From assembly GCA_024401435.1 (NCBI GenBank), contig JAKSLB010000002.1, positions 1 through 64,000 of the forward strand: a stretch of DNA of 64,000 bases. The letters are read 5' to 3'. The position numbers were made by a program, and so were the translations under genes. This DNA is from Paludibacteraceae bacterium (GTDB taxonomy: Bacteria; Bacteroidota; Bacteroidia; Bacteroidales; Paludibacteraceae). The notes beneath the pieces were generated by a model, which was not told where the DNA came from, did not search any database, and saw only the letters and a program-made list of their open reading frames with translations. Positions 8,006 to 23,100 of the stretch are shown here, in pieces (position 1 is the first letter of the stretch; each line of letters starts with the position of its first letter).

Positions 8006-8096
8006 TCAAAAATCTTTATAAAATAATGAGATTATCATTTAATCCAATAAATATGTACTACGTAATGTTTTATAACTGCTAAATTATGCTTTACAC

Positions 8097-8132
8097 ACAA
8101 AAAGGGTGACAACTCCATAATAAGTTGTCACC
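8097..8132 (-). terminator. Intrinsic terminator of the giant surface-protein gene
   Basis: On the minus strand a perfect ten-base stem GGTGACAACT / AGTTGTCACC (8123-8132 with 8105-8114) has an eight-base loop and is followed by CTTTTTGTGTG. It lies 29 bases after the stop codon of the giant gene. Confidence 0.85.
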
Positions 8133-8160
8133 ACTAAAGTTCCCCGTTATAATAACAAAT

Positions 8161-11100
8161 TTATCGTATTAAAGTAATACTACCTTTATCTTGACCGCTC
8201 TTATGAGTGCCTTTGAAATCACTCTTCCAGTCTACAACATAACCGTAGACTCCGTAAGGAGCAGGTAGGTTGTTGTAGGTTCCGTCCCATTCATCTTCTT
8301 TAGAGAATCCTTCGAACATGATGGTACCTTGTCTGTTGTAGATAACGAAATGCATGTCTGTAATAAATTCGGTTCCTTCGAATTTAAATACATCGTTACG
8401 TTCGTCGTTGTTTGGAGTAAAGGCATTTGGAGCCCAGAACTTCTTCCATACATAGATGGTGGTGTCTTTTGAGTAGACACATCCTGTTTTGTTGATTCTT
8501 ACCATTCCATTGACAACGAATGAGTCAACTCTGGAAGCCACCTCTTTTACATATGTGTATGTAGTGTCCTTACCACTTATGGCATCGTGACCATCACCAG
8601 GTAACCATGACCAAGTAACATCAGTTGTAGGAGATACACCAGATAGTTTGATGGTTGGGTTCTCATCGAAGATAACGATTGGTTCAACATCATATTCAAC
8701 CTCTGCTCGTTTAATCGTATCAACCACTTTTGTGACTGTAGATGTACATCCATTTACGTCTCTACCTGTTACTTCAATCGTTGTCTCTTCGTAAATAGGT
8801 GCATTCAAGTGCGATTCGTTACCAGCAATGTAGAAGTTGTATGGTGTACTACTCCATGAATAGGAGATTGCGTCACCACTTGCATAAAGTGAGGCTTCTG
8901 TATCATCACCTGAACAACCTGTAATGGTGCTTTCGATAATTATTTCAGGTCGTTTGTAAGTGTTGATATTTATTTTTTGTGTAGTAGAACATTCGTTGTC
9001 AGAGATACCTGTTACATAAATTGAGGTAGGTTTGTCAACGTATACAGAAGCTGTCTTACCATATGTTCCTGTACTCCATTCGTATGCCGATGCACCTTCA
9101 ACGAATAAGTTGGCGGTATCACCTACACAAACGATCGTATCACCTAAGATTCTAAGGTTAGGAGCAACATTTACTTTGATGTTTACGTTCATTTTCGCAG
9201 AACATGAAAGTTGTTTACCTATGAGTGTGATAACTGTGTTTCCGATAGGTTTGAATCTGAATTCATTACCATCTACTTGTTTTCCTCCATAGATCCAAGA
9301 GTAGGTGTCTGCTCCTTCACCTTCTAAGAATACACTATCACCAAGACAAACGTGGTCGTCACCTATAACTCTGATTTCTGGAGTTGATTTGTAGTTGATA
9401 CGTTTCATCATTGTGACAGAACATCCGTTTATATCTGTTGCAACAGCATAAACAAATGGAACACCATCAGGGGATAATTTTATTTCCTCGGAGCCTATTG
9501 TGACACCATTGCCAAGATTGGTTGTCTTACCCCATTCGTATGTGGTGTTTTCAGATCCTTCTTGTCCGATAGCTCGAAGGGTAATCGTTTCACCATGACA
9601 GATGGAGTCAGGACCTTGGATTTCGAAAATTGGACGTGGATGGAATACTACAGGAACTGTGGCTTTGGCTTTACATGAATTGATGTCTTCACCAGTAACA
9701 GTATATTCCTTACTGATATTGTTCTTAATGGTGATTTGTTGAGTTCTTTCACCTGAGCTCCATTGATAAGATGAAGCACCTGTAGCGGTTAAGTTAATCT
9801 CTCCATTTTCACATGCAGATGTGGTTCCTAGGATTCTAACGTCTGGTCTTGGTAATACGTTAATAGGAATACTTAATGTGGAAGTACAATTGTTGCTTGT
9901 TCCTTCTACTATGTAAACCATAGGTTTTCTAGGATATTCTGTTATGCTACCAGCTGTAGTTGTTGGATCGTGAGACCATTTATATGTGCTAGCACCGATG
10001 ACATCGATCACAGTCTTCTCACTATCACAAACCTGAGTAGGAGCTCTATAACTTAGTACAGGATATGGATTGCTCTTAATTGTATGACTCTTCTTGGTGA
10101 CACAATTATTAGTGCTTGTAGCCTCTACTTCGAAAGTAGTGTTTTTAGTGATGATAGGCGAAATTGAACTACCAATTGATCCGTTACTCCATACATATTT
10201 AGCAGCATTACCTTTTACGACACTCAAATTAACAGCGCCACCTTCACAAACGGCTGTTGGTCCTTCGATTTCAAATGTTGGAAGAGAGTCGATACGAACG
10301 ATATGCTCTGATGTGTTTTTACATCCATTAATATCTGTACCAGTTACAATGTATGTCTTCGTATCGGTAGGCTTGTCGGTGACAACACTTGCTTTAGAAC
10401 CAGTATTCCATTCGTAGCTGACACCTCCCGTTGCTGCTAAGCGAACGGATGAATTCATACATACAGATGTTGGTCCAGATACCCAGATGTTAGGAAGTTG
10501 AAGAACATTCACTTGGAAGTCTATTGAACTAGCACATCCGAATCTCTCACCAATGACTGTGTAATTGGTCAAGTTTTCAGGTTTGTCTGTAAATGTGAAG
10601 ATGCTAGTGTTAGCGGTGTCTTTGCCCCAAATGTAGGTGTCGGCACCTTGTATGTTAACAGTGATAGAATCTCCGATACAGATTTGCTTAGGAGCATTGT
10701 ATATCAATACTGGATAGTCTACTTTGGTAATCGTATGGTTGTTCGAACCAACACATCCGTAAGCATCTGTTCCTGTTACCACGAAATTCTTAGTTGATGT
10801 GATGGTTGGATAGATGTTTTCTCCCATTTCACCTGAACTCCAGCTGTATTCACTTGCTCCTGAAGCGGTTAAATGTGCCATGTTACCATTACAAACAGAG
10901 TCGTCTCCGGAGATGGTGATTGTTGGTAATGAATGAACAACGATCTCAAATGGATCTGTCTCGAACGAACAATTGTTAGCATCTGTACCTTTAACGGTAT
11001 AGAATACAGAACCAACAGTATTCAAGACTTCGGTCATTTCATTACCGTTGATATGATTACTCCATTCATAACTTTGAGCACCTCCAGCTGTCAATTGAAC

Positions 11101-14100
11101 ACTAGATCCAACGCAGATGTCTCTGTTACCTGAAATCCATACATATGGTTTAGGTAATACATTGACAATGATACGTTCTGTCGTTGTACATCCGTTTCGC
11201 GTTCCATCGACAACGAATGTTTTGCTTGTTGTCATTTCCTTCTCTTCATAGGTGTCACTACGACTATTGTCATGCCATACGTAACTGTCAGCACCGCTAG
11301 CTGTGATTGTCAAATCAGAACCTTCACAAATGGTCTTAGGCGCATTCGTCGTGATAATAGGGTAGTCTTTCTTAACAATTGTTTTTGTTAACGAAGTCTT
11401 ACAGTTCTTGAGGTTTTCACCAATTACTGTGAACGTTGTGTTCTTGTTGATAATTGGATGAATGGTGTCTTTTTGTTCACCTGTGTTCAACCATGTATAG
11501 GTGTTAGCATCACCTTTAACATATAACATAGCTTCGTCACCTTCACAAACTGCATCATCTCCAAAGATGGCAAATGTAGGAAGATCGTTTACTTCCAACG
11601 TGAATTCTTCACTCCAGTTAGAACAGTTATTTCCATCTGTACCATACACTTTGTAAGTCGTGTTTTCTAATGGAGATTCTATTCTTTCTGTTACTGTACG
11701 ATTATCTTGCCATACATAAGAGATACCTCCGTTAGCAGTTAAAACGGATTGGTCAACGCCCTTACATATTTCATTCTTTGAGGCTGAAATCCAGATGTTA
11801 GGTAATGGCATTACTTGAACATCGACTTCAATTGATCCAGGACATTCTCCAATTGTACCAGAGAATATGTAAGTGGTGTCTCTTGATGGTGTATCGGTAA
11901 TGGTTCCATTTAATGTATTACCAAATTCATCGTAATACTTATCAGCACCCGAAAGGGTAATTGTGGCAGGAGTGCCATAACATACATACTCAGGAGCTGT
12001 TGCTACTAGATTTGGTATTGCTAATGCATTAACCGTATGTTCTGCGGAATTTTCACATCCGTTCAAATCGACTACTTGAACTTTGAATGTCTTAGTCTCT
12101 GTTATGTTCGGATTGATTTGGAATCCAGATTCTCCATCGGTCCATGAATAAGACTTAATGATGATAGAGTTGGATAGAGCAGAAAGTTGAACATTCTCAT
12201 TCTTACAAATAGCGTCTTTACCATCAATTCTAATGTCAGGAAGTTCGTTGACAACCACCTCGAATTCTGCGGAGTTTTTACATCCATTGATGTCTTCTCC
12301 GATGACATAATAGTTTGTTGTTTCTGTTGGCTTCACTGTAACATCATCAGTAGTGGCGAAAGTGTCAGTTGCTGTTAAACTTTCTACTTTCCATACATAT
12401 TTTCCTGATTCTCCATATTTAGCATTCAAAATAATGCTGTCATTAATACAGATTTCGTTGTCGGGATCATTCGTTCCGATGATGATAGTAGGCAAAGACC
12501 AAACACCCACTTTGATATCTTTTGTAGAAGTACATTGAATGACTGTTCCATATTCGGTCTTGCCATAGTCGATTGTACCATGGACTGTATAGGTCTTGTC
12601 ATCGGTCAATGTTTCTACCACCTTAGAACCATTTACTATGTTGTATTCGGAATAGATGTCAGAGATGTTGGTTGCATTATCCCAGACAAAACTGTTTGCA
12701 CCAACGACAGAGATTTCAGCCTCTGAACCTTGACAAACGTTTTCTGGTGCAGTTACCTCTAATACAGGGAATGGTTTTGTCTCAATAAGAATTGAATCGA
12801 CATTCTCACATTGATTGATGTCCACACCTCTTACTTTCAAATATTTTTGATTTGTAACGGAGGTGATAATCTCTTCTCCAGTAGTAGAAGTGGACCATGG
12901 TTCACTTAAATCAGAAGCTGTATACCAAGTGTAGTCAAGAGCTGTACCATCCACTTTCTTGGAAATTTCCGAACCATTACAGATGATAGGCTTGCGGTCG
13001 CCTTGAATAACAACAGAAGGTAAAGAATTAACTTTTACAGAGAATGATTGTGTAGAAGAACAATTGTTCTCATCTGTTGCTTTTGCTGTGAATGTGTAAG
13101 TAGATGCACTTTCAGGATCCATTTCGTAAGTTTCACCTGTGAAGTCTTTACCGATCCATTCATATTCGTATTTATTAGAAGGATTCTCAGCTTTAGCTGT
13201 TAATGAAATCGTCTTGTCAATACAAATAGGATTTGCTCCATCAATTGAGAATTCAGGTAAAGCCCAAATGTTGATGGTGATAGGAAGTGGAGTTTCACAA
13301 CCATCTGTTCTTGCAATCACATTGTATGTTTTTTGTGAGAAAAGATTATCAGTTGTTCTGACTACGTTGTTGTCTTTTGTGTCTTCCCATTCCCATTCAT
13401 CGGCATTGTCCAATGTGATGGTGATAGGTTGTCCTTTACATACGTAATCTGTTCCAGTACTTGTCGTATATGTTGGTACTGGGAATTCCTTAACATTAAC
13501 AGAAATCGTGTCGTAAGAGATACAAGTGTTGATATCTGTTGCTTTTACTACGTAAGTAACTGATTTCTCTTCAAGACTAGCAGGGGTTACATTTGGAACT
13601 ATGATAGATGAAGTACCAATGATATCACTCATTCCAAGGATTGACCATTCGAAGTAGTTGGCTGAACCTTTAGCTTCGATAGTAGCTTCTGTTCCACGAC
13701 ATACATCGTCGACTGGATCGATGAATAGAGTAGGATGGTCGTAGATGACGATATCTTTTGTCGCACTATTTTTACAATTGTGCTTGTCTGTACCTGTTAC
13801 TTCATATGTGACAGTACCCGATGCTACAGGAGTGACTGTGACAGCATCCGTTGTTTCGCCTGAAGGATTCTTCCATTCGTACAATCCACTAACGCCATTC
13901 TTAGCTGTTAGGATAACGGCGTCATTCAAACAGATCTCGTTTTTGTTAGCTTCGATTTCAATGTCAGGTAATGACCATACAAAGATGGTAGTATCAATTC
14001 TGCTTGTACATTTACCTACTGTACCTTCTACCCAGATACTTTGTGGATCTTCAATGTTGGTTATCTCTATTTCTGAATAGTGACTGTTGGTTGTACTCCA

Positions 14101-17100
14101 ATTATATGAACAATTGTCAGGACCTGTCATACTGATTGTCTTATCACCACCGAAGCAAACGGTGTCTCCGTTTTCAATCGTCATACTGATAACAGGAAGT
14201 TCGATAATCTCGACAGTGATTTGATCTGATTTTTTACAACCTTCAGTTGACATTCCTGTTACGCTGTAAGTCTTCTCGCTTGTTAGGATTTCAGAGAAAC
14301 GAGAATCAGTCTTAAATCCTGTTCCCCAATCATAGGATAGACCTGTGTTGGATGCTTGGATAACAGCTTCACTACCTTTACATACTGGACCGTTGCTTGA
14401 TAATGAGAAGATAGGATCATTGTATGTGTACACTGTGATGTCTTTAGCACCAGAACATCCGTTCTTGTCGGTACCTTTAACAATGTATGTGGTACGTTCG
14501 CTGATTGGTGCTGTTTCGTAGTCCATACCTTTCCAAAGTGTGTCACTTTCATTTCCACTTAAGAACCAAGAGTAGGTGTTATCAGAAGTACTTGTCGCAC
14601 TTAAGACTGCTGTTGTATTTTTACAAATAGTAGTGTCTTTTGCTGTGATGTTAGGTAACTCTAAGACACCCACTGTAAATTTACCAGAAGTAGAACAGCC
14701 ACCTTCTATAGTTGTGGCAACTACGGTGAAGTCGGTTGTCTTGTTAAGTGTGCGAGTGATGGAAGATTGATCTTCGTTCATCATGCCATTCCACATAAAT
14801 GTGCAAGCTTCTTCTTCACCGCTCTTATTGATAGCTTTCGCTGTAACAGTAACATCTTCACCCTTACAGATGGATGCAGGATTATCTAATTCAAGTTTTA
14901 TATAATCGTATTTCTTAATCTTAATAGCTTGAATGGTACTATCACAACCAAAACTATTGGTTCCTTTTACATTAAAGATAGTATCAGAAGTGATGATAGG
15001 TCTGTATGTTTGGGCTCTCGAAACGGTATCTCCGTGAATGTTGGTCCAAATATAAGACAATGAATTGTTGTCAGCTTCTAAGATTGCAGTCTCATTTTCA
15101 CAATAACCATCTTTGTGGTTGATTGAGAACTTTGGAGTTTCATTAATAGAAATGGTGATTTCATCATTGTTTTTACATCCATTCGCATCAATACCCGAAA
15201 CAGAGAAGTGCTGTTGTGTACTAATGTTCGTGATGCCCATTCTATTGTCTGCAGAGTATTCTATGTCACGATCCCATTTGTAAGAAACACCTCCAGATAC
15301 GACTAATTCAATGTCGGAGTATTTACAAACAGAGAACATTGGTGAATTCTCAATCTTAATATTTGGCAAAGTCCATGTTGAAACAGTGATTGTAGAATTA
15401 GAAACACAACCGTCTACTTCAGCTTCAACATAATAAGATTGATCTCTGTCTAATACTCCGGTGAAACATGTGTCGTTATTGTCGACTAAAATTTCACCAG
15501 ACTCATTGTTTAATCTCCATGTGTATTTAGCCATTGAATTGGTTCCTGCGAGTATTGCAGTGTCACCTTCACAAATATAGTTTGGATATTGTAATGCTAA
15601 AGCTGGATACTCTTTTGTATCAATGTCTACATAATTTTCATTGATACATTTTGTGGCAGGATCCATTGCAGATATGGTGATTCGTTGAGGCTCGTCAATA
15701 GTGTATGAACTATTGAAGAGTGACTGATAACCTTTATCTTTCCAGTTGTAAGATAATGCGTAATTGTCTGCGTAAATGGTAACATCTTGACCCTTACATA
15801 CCTTTTCTTCACTCGTCAAGTTAAATGTTGGTAACGGATTGATTGTGATGGTACGTTGAGCTTCATTCTTACATCCAAATTGGTCTGTAGCAATGACTTT
15901 ATACAACGTGTTTTCTGTAGGACTAGGAGTAATCGTCTGTTCAGTGGAGAATGGAGAACTATTCTCTCCGACAAACCATTCATACTTCGTGAGACCATCT
16001 GTTGCGGAGAGTGTAGCTGCACTTGAAATACAAATTGCTTTGTCACCAGATATTTCAACATATGGTAACTCTCTTGTATAGATGGCGTATGTCTCTGATG
16101 AGGTACATGATACATTTCCGTAAGTGTAAGAAACATTAACGGTATACTTCGTGTTGTTGTTGGTTACTATGTCACGAAGTGTATAAGTTGTACCTAAATT
16201 TCTATTCGCTGCATTAACCCATTGAACAGTGGTGTTTTCAACTGGCATGATGCTGATGGTTGCATAATCACCCTTACATACACTGTCTGTCTTTTGATCC
16301 AATGTGATCGTAGGGTAAGGTTTTGCCTTCACGTAGAATGTGAACGTTGAATCACAAGCATTGTTGTTAATAGCTTTGACAGAAACCTGTACGTCTGTTT
16401 GAATATCTTTCAGTTGAAGTGTCTCACCAGACTTGGTGGTTCCATCAACAGTCCATTCAAAGGCTAAACTTTCAGCTGCATTGTCGCTCTTAGCATAAAG
16501 TTCAGTTTCACCGCCTACACAAACAATAGTGTCGCCAGATATGCTGAATCTTGGTTTAGGATTGACATCGATGGTGATATTGTCTTTATTCACACATCCG
16601 ATATTATCCATACCCCAAACAACAACATCTGTTTTCTTCGTGACATTGCTTAATGTCTTAGAATCGTGGTTGGCTGTATAGTTTTCTTCCTCATCCCATT
16701 TGTAGGATACACCACCCGTTGCGATTAATTGAAGATCTCCATTGTAACATACAGATGTTTGACCACGATCGATCGCAATAGTAGGAAGTGGAGTGTAACT
16801 AATCGTGATGGATTGAGTGCTAGAACAATTGTTGTTAGTACCTTTTACAGTGAATTCTTTCACAGATGTAATAGCATCAGAGATGAATGTGTCTCTGCGG
16901 ACACCTGTCGTATTCCATACATAAGTGGTGACTCCACTTGTAATGGTATCTTTGGCAACGAGTGTGTCTTGCGAATTGTAACATACAATGTCTTTTCCTA
17001 AAATCGTTATTTCAGGATTTGGTTTCCATCCAATTTCAATAGAATCCACTGATGAACATCCATTAACATCTTTTGCGGTAACTGTAAATGTCTTATGACT

Positions 17101-20100
17101 GTTTTTCGTGATTTCTGGTGTGTAGTATTCATTCTTAGATGTGAATTCTCCTGTACCCCAGTTGTATTGAAGTGTGATTTTGTCAGCAATCAACTTCGTA
17201 TTCGTACCATCACATACAGCTTTGTCTTGACTAGAAAGATTAAATGTTGGTAATGCATTAACATTTACGATATGAGTAGAACTGTCAGTACATCCGAAGT
17301 TATCTTTGATCTTCACAAAGTATGAAGTGTAACTCTTAGGAGATACGGTTAGGTCTTCTCCTGTTAGATTCTCGTGAGTGACATCTTTGGTTGAATCTCT
17401 CCATTCATATGTATAAGATGTTGCAGTACCAATGATATTAGTTGTCAATTTTGTTGTGTCACCATAGCAGATGGCATTTGTTCCTTCGATGGTAACGATA
17501 GGTAATGGTTTGATATCAACAATTGTATCAACCGTTGTGTAACATACTGTTGGTTCAGTTTTGCCAACTATATCAGAATATGACTTGCTTCCTTTGAATG
17601 TGAACAATTCTTTAGCTCCCATCTTTTCTTGGATGGAAAGTTCGCCAGTGGCAAAGTTCTCACTTCTTTGTACCCATGTGATAGTGGTGTTCTCGTCACC
17701 CGTAACTTGAATGAGCGCACTATCGTTGATACATACATATTCTGGTGCTTGAATGATTTGAATTGTTGGATTTTCTTTAACCACAATGTTAAACTTCTTT
17801 ATAGCTTCACATTCGTCGGTGCTTGCAGTGACTGAATAAGTGGCATCTTCAATAATCTTCTCTAAAGAGATAGATTTAGTATTGATTGCACCATTACTCC
17901 AAACAAGATTGTAGTTGGCTACTTCGTTTGCTTCAAGTTTTAGATTATCACCATAACATATACCAATATATTCGTCAGGATAATTGAATGTAGGTGTTTG
18001 AGCACGATATACTTGGAATGGAGCAGAGTAGTTGACACAACCGAAATTCTCTGCATTGGCAACACCTTTCACGATATAGTATGTGTCTGATGTTGGAGTT
18101 ACATCGATTTCTTCTCCTGTATATAATGGAGTTTCTCCTTCAGCCCATGTTTCACCTTCTTGCCAACTGTATGTTGTCCCGACAGGGCCATTGGCAACTA
18201 AGTGAGCAGGTTTTTCTGAATTCATACATAGGAATCCGTCACCAGAAATAGTTATCTCAGGAAGACTGTGAATGGTTACTGAAATAGTATCCTCTTTGTA
18301 ACAATTGTAGTCTGTGTTTTCGTATCTGCCTGATTTCTTAGCACTGACGATGTAATCGTAAGGAACTAGAGCTGCCTCGTGAGCAAAATTTTCAGTCCAT
18401 GTTAACCCACCATTGCTAGAAGTTCCATTGCCAGGCCATGTGAATTCGTATGTCTCTGTTGTATTGTTAGTTGCATTGATGGTTACAATCTCTTTCTCAC
18501 ATAAGTCATTGTTTGTGCTGAGTGTAAAGTCAGGCTTGCTAATCATCTTAACGAAATGAGTGGCAGTTGACTTACATTCGTTTCCGTCGGTAACGGTTAT
18601 CTCAAATGTGGTATCTTTTGAGATGATGACGTTCGTTGAAGTCTCACTCTTACTTGGATTCAAATCACCCCAATTGTAAGATGGTGCAGAAAGATTACCA
18701 TTCTTTGGAACGACAGTCAATTGGATTTCATCGTTAATACAAGCTGCGTCTTTACCTGTTAATTCAATTTCTGGTAAAGCGTTAATATTAACAGTATAGT
18801 CAGTTGAATTAATACAACCATTAACGTCTTTTACAACGACGGAATAAACATTGTTGATGCTTGGTTTGATATCGGTCAAAGTACTGTTAGTCGCATCGTA
18901 AGACAATTTTGAATCTGCGTTTTTAACACTCCATTGATATTCATAATCGCTTGAACCGTTGTTGGCTTGAAGCGTGATAGAGTCATTCAAACAGATGTAA
19001 GATGAACCGCCGGTAGCAAATCCATTGATTTGAACCTCTGGTAAATTGTTCACCTTTATGGTTAAAGATGAGTCTGTAACACATCCGTTTGAATTGTATG
19101 CTTTAAAATAGTAAGTTGTCGTGATTTCAGGACTCAATGTTCTTGATGCATTATGTTGCGTCTCTGCATAGTTACCTGTTTCAGAATCAGACCACCATTC
19201 AAATGTGTCTGAAGTGTTACTGCTTGATAAGGTAACTGTAATAGCATCTCCAACACATATGTCTTTGTTGCCAGAAATGGTAACTTCAGGATTGTTAATC
19301 TTATTGATTGTGATGAAATCAGATTCTCCTGGACATCCTTCCATTGTCGTACCGATTGCTTTTATCTTAATGGTGTTTTCAATGGTTGGATAGATAATAT
19401 TACCGGTTCCAAGATTTTCATCAGTTTCACTTAACCACTCGTATGATCCAAAGTCACCAGCACCTGTTGCAGTAATCTTAGCCTCTTTATTGACACAAAT
19501 GTTTTCATCTTCTGCACTCAAGTAAATCTTAGGTGTCGTATCCATTGTGATAACGTGACTCACTTCTTGAGCATTGCTACATCCGTTTTTGTCTGTTACG
19601 GTTACAAAGAATGTATACTGCTTTTTGCTTTCTTGTAAAGATGTTGCAGTTATGCTTTCTTGTGTGTTGTCACTGATTCCAAATGAAGTGCCATCGAATG
19701 ATTTTGCAGACCATTCATATTGATATGGTTCTTCACCTTCAGATGCTTTTGCAGTTAAAACAACATCTTGATTGTTACATGCATTTGTTTTACCTGTAAT
19801 GGAAGCAATAGGAGCTTTCATTGCTGTGATTGTAAGATCTGCAGTGGCTTCACAACCATGCTCTGACAAAACACGAGCTGTGAATTTCGTACTGCTGTTT
19901 ACGGTGAATCCGCTTAATGTGCTCTCATTGATATAGGAATCACCATTAATTGTTATCCATTCGAATGGTGTAGTTGCATTTAGTGGCGAAGTTGTACTTG
20001 TGATCGTCACGTTTTCAATGGTTGAACCAATACATGCAGAAAGATTACCATTTGTTACATCTACATTTTCAGCGGTTAACAATTGAATGTTAGGGTTACC

Positions 20101-23100
20101 TTCTAATTTAACAACATAGAATGTGTCAATAGAACATCCACTTGCCTTATCTGTAACCGTAATACCTAATGTGTCATTTGTATTGCCAAGTGTGATTGTA
20201 CGTTCGATGTTTGCATTGCCATCTTCCCATACATAACTATAGCTGCTTTCATCTGCATTCTTGATGCCGAATGTTGCAGATCCATTAACGCAGGCATATT
20301 CGTCACCTGTGAATTCAATGGTTGGTTTGTCTAATACGTTTACTGTAAATTGAGTAGAATCCGTACATTTCCCTTCTCTTGCAACAACTTCGTATGTCGT
20401 TGTCGTAAGAGGTGTGACAGAAATATTGGCATCGCTTCCTAAACTGTTTTTCCATAAGAAATCAGTTGTTGAAGGACTAGATGCTGTAAGTGTCAAACTT
20501 TCACCTTTACAGATGTTGGCACTACCATTGATTTGCTCATTGATAGTGATACTTGGAGGTGTTACGACAACGATTGTAACGTTATCGAAATATTCACAAC
20601 CATCTTTTTCTACTTTTAATTCGTAGACAGTCGTGTTTTCAGGATTGAACGTGTATGAATCATTGTTAATTTGTTCCCAATTTCCATCAATCTTTATGAA
20701 GCAGGTACTGTTGGCACTGCTTGACTTGATGGTTAACTTAGTGCTTGAACCCGCACAAATAGTTGTTTCTCCTGAAACTAAAATAGAAGCAGGTTCGAAT
20801 GGTTGAATGGTGATAGGGTATTTTGAATTCTCACAAGTTCCGTCATTTACAACAACAATGTAATCAGTCTTGCCTGTGACGGTTTCTGCTAAAATGAAGT
20901 TCTTGTCACCTGAACCTACAATGTCTCCCTTATATCCGTTGGCTGTATTGGTTTCATCGTATTTATACCATTGAATGCTAGCAATATCGTCGTTGCTAGT
21001 GATGCTTATGTTAGATGTTTCGCCAGAACAATAAGAGGTTTCTCCCACAACTGTTATTGTAGGTAAGTTGTTAACTTCAAAGGATTTCTCTTTCGTGCTT
21101 TGACATCCATTTTCGCCTGTGACAGTTAATGTATATTCAAATAATCCACTGACAGATGGAGTGTAAGTTGCAGTATTCTCTGTTTGTGAACTTGGTACTG
21201 GACTCCATTCGTATGAGGCATTTAGATCTGAACAGTCAACAACCAATTCGATAGGAGAGTTGACACAGACAGAAGTAGGAGCGTCTATGTTGTTAATGAT
21301 TGGAAGCGACTTGCTATTAATAGTAGTGTCTTTAGTGAATGAACAACCATTGGCAGTACCTGTAACGGAGAAGGTTGCCGATTTGGCAATGGTGAACTGA
21401 TAATCGGTATTTCCTTCCGTTCCTGTTTCTGTTGTTGTCCAATCATAGTCTGTGTTGTTAATCGTTTCATTAACAATGGATATTTTGGCAAGATTTCCTT
21501 CACAAACTTCATTATATTGGAAGTTCCATGATGGAGCAGAAAGACCTTTGACAAGGAATGAAATAGGTTCACTTTCGCAAACGACAACACCTTCAGGTGT
21601 GTTGTTATTCTCGTAAGCCTTAACATAATAGGTTATTTCATCGGAAGTGGCTAAGACATCCAAATCTTTGGAATTTCCTAAAATGGTGTTAATTCCAGAT
21701 TCTGTCTTGTACCACTCGTATGTATAACTTGCTGCTCCATTAGCTGTAAGTGTAATGGTTGAATCTATACATAGAGAATTGTTGGCAGTTACATTGGTAA
21801 TAGATGGTTTGCTTAGTTCATTCACCTTAAAGTTTTGAGTTGAAGAACAGTTGTTTGCATCAATACCTTTGACTGCATAGGTTCCAGCTTCATTGACATC
21901 AACTGTGTTAGCTTTACTTATTGTATCTGCATTTGCAGTCCATGATTCTCCCTTTTGCCAGAAATAGCTAAGTTCTGTACCATTGCTTTCAGATGCTGTT
22001 AATGTGGATGTTCCACCGTTACAGAATCCTGAGATACCCGTGATGTTAATGACTGGGTTGCTGTTAACATATACATCAACTAACTTAGTTGTCGTACATC
22101 CATTATCGTTCAATGTTACTTTCTTGGTGATATTAGACTCTAAGTTCGTTAATTGGATTGGATTAGAACTCATACCTTCCCAAGAAATAGTACCTGAACC
22201 TTCAGCTTTAATGGTGATGCTTTCTCCTTTACAAACTTTGAGATCTGGATGATCTTCAGAAGTAATGGTAATTTCAGGATTGTTTTTCGTTGTGATATGA
22301 ATCTCATTCGATTTGTAACCACCACAGTGATATTGACTTGTTCCTGTAGCAGAAACAACAAGTTCTTCTGTTATGTTCTTGATTGTGATAGAACTCTTGG
22401 CATTATCATTATAGGTTACATTGTTGTATGTGCTATTGTCACTTTTGGTTATGCTCCATGAGAATGATTCTGCACTCGCTCCTGTGGTCGTTGCTGTTAT
22501 CGTCACATCTTTTCCAGAACAAATGTTTTGATCATCACCAATGGTGATTTCCATGTTTGGATAAAGATTAATCTTTTGTTCGATTTCAGTAGAACATCCA
22601 GAGATTTCATCTTGGAAGGATACATAGTAAGAACCATCAGATTCTGGTGTGTCTGTTGTTTGTGCTGTGCCAGTGCTAATTTCATCTTTTGTGGTACCAC
22701 TATTTGTCTTCTTTGACCATACAATAGATGATGTTGCAATAGTCGTTGAAGAGTTGCCAGTGACTTCAAGTTGAAGTTCTTTCTTACAAGTTGCAACTGT
22801 AGCACCATTCGTAACTTGACCATCCACAAGGATATTTCCACTAGGCTCTTTCTTTACGTCTACATAGATGGTTGTATCTATAGAACATAAGTTGTTGGCG
22901 GAAAGGGCAGTGACGTTAAATCCTTTTCTTGAAGTGATTTTTTCTGTAGATGTCCATTGCTTTTCACTTTCAGAATAGTCGCCTGTAGGCCATTTGTATG
23001 ATGCTGCTGTACTATTTCCACCGACTGCTAAAACAGCTTGTGTATTAGGACAAATTGGAGCAGCTGTAATATCTGCAATAGGTTTGTCGTTAACTTTTAT

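Noticed and set aside
8156-8163. Minus-strand TAAATTTG as a promoter for the TtcA-like gene
   Set aside because: It overlaps the stop codon of the giant gene and lies upstream of the terminator hairpin, which would block the transcript.
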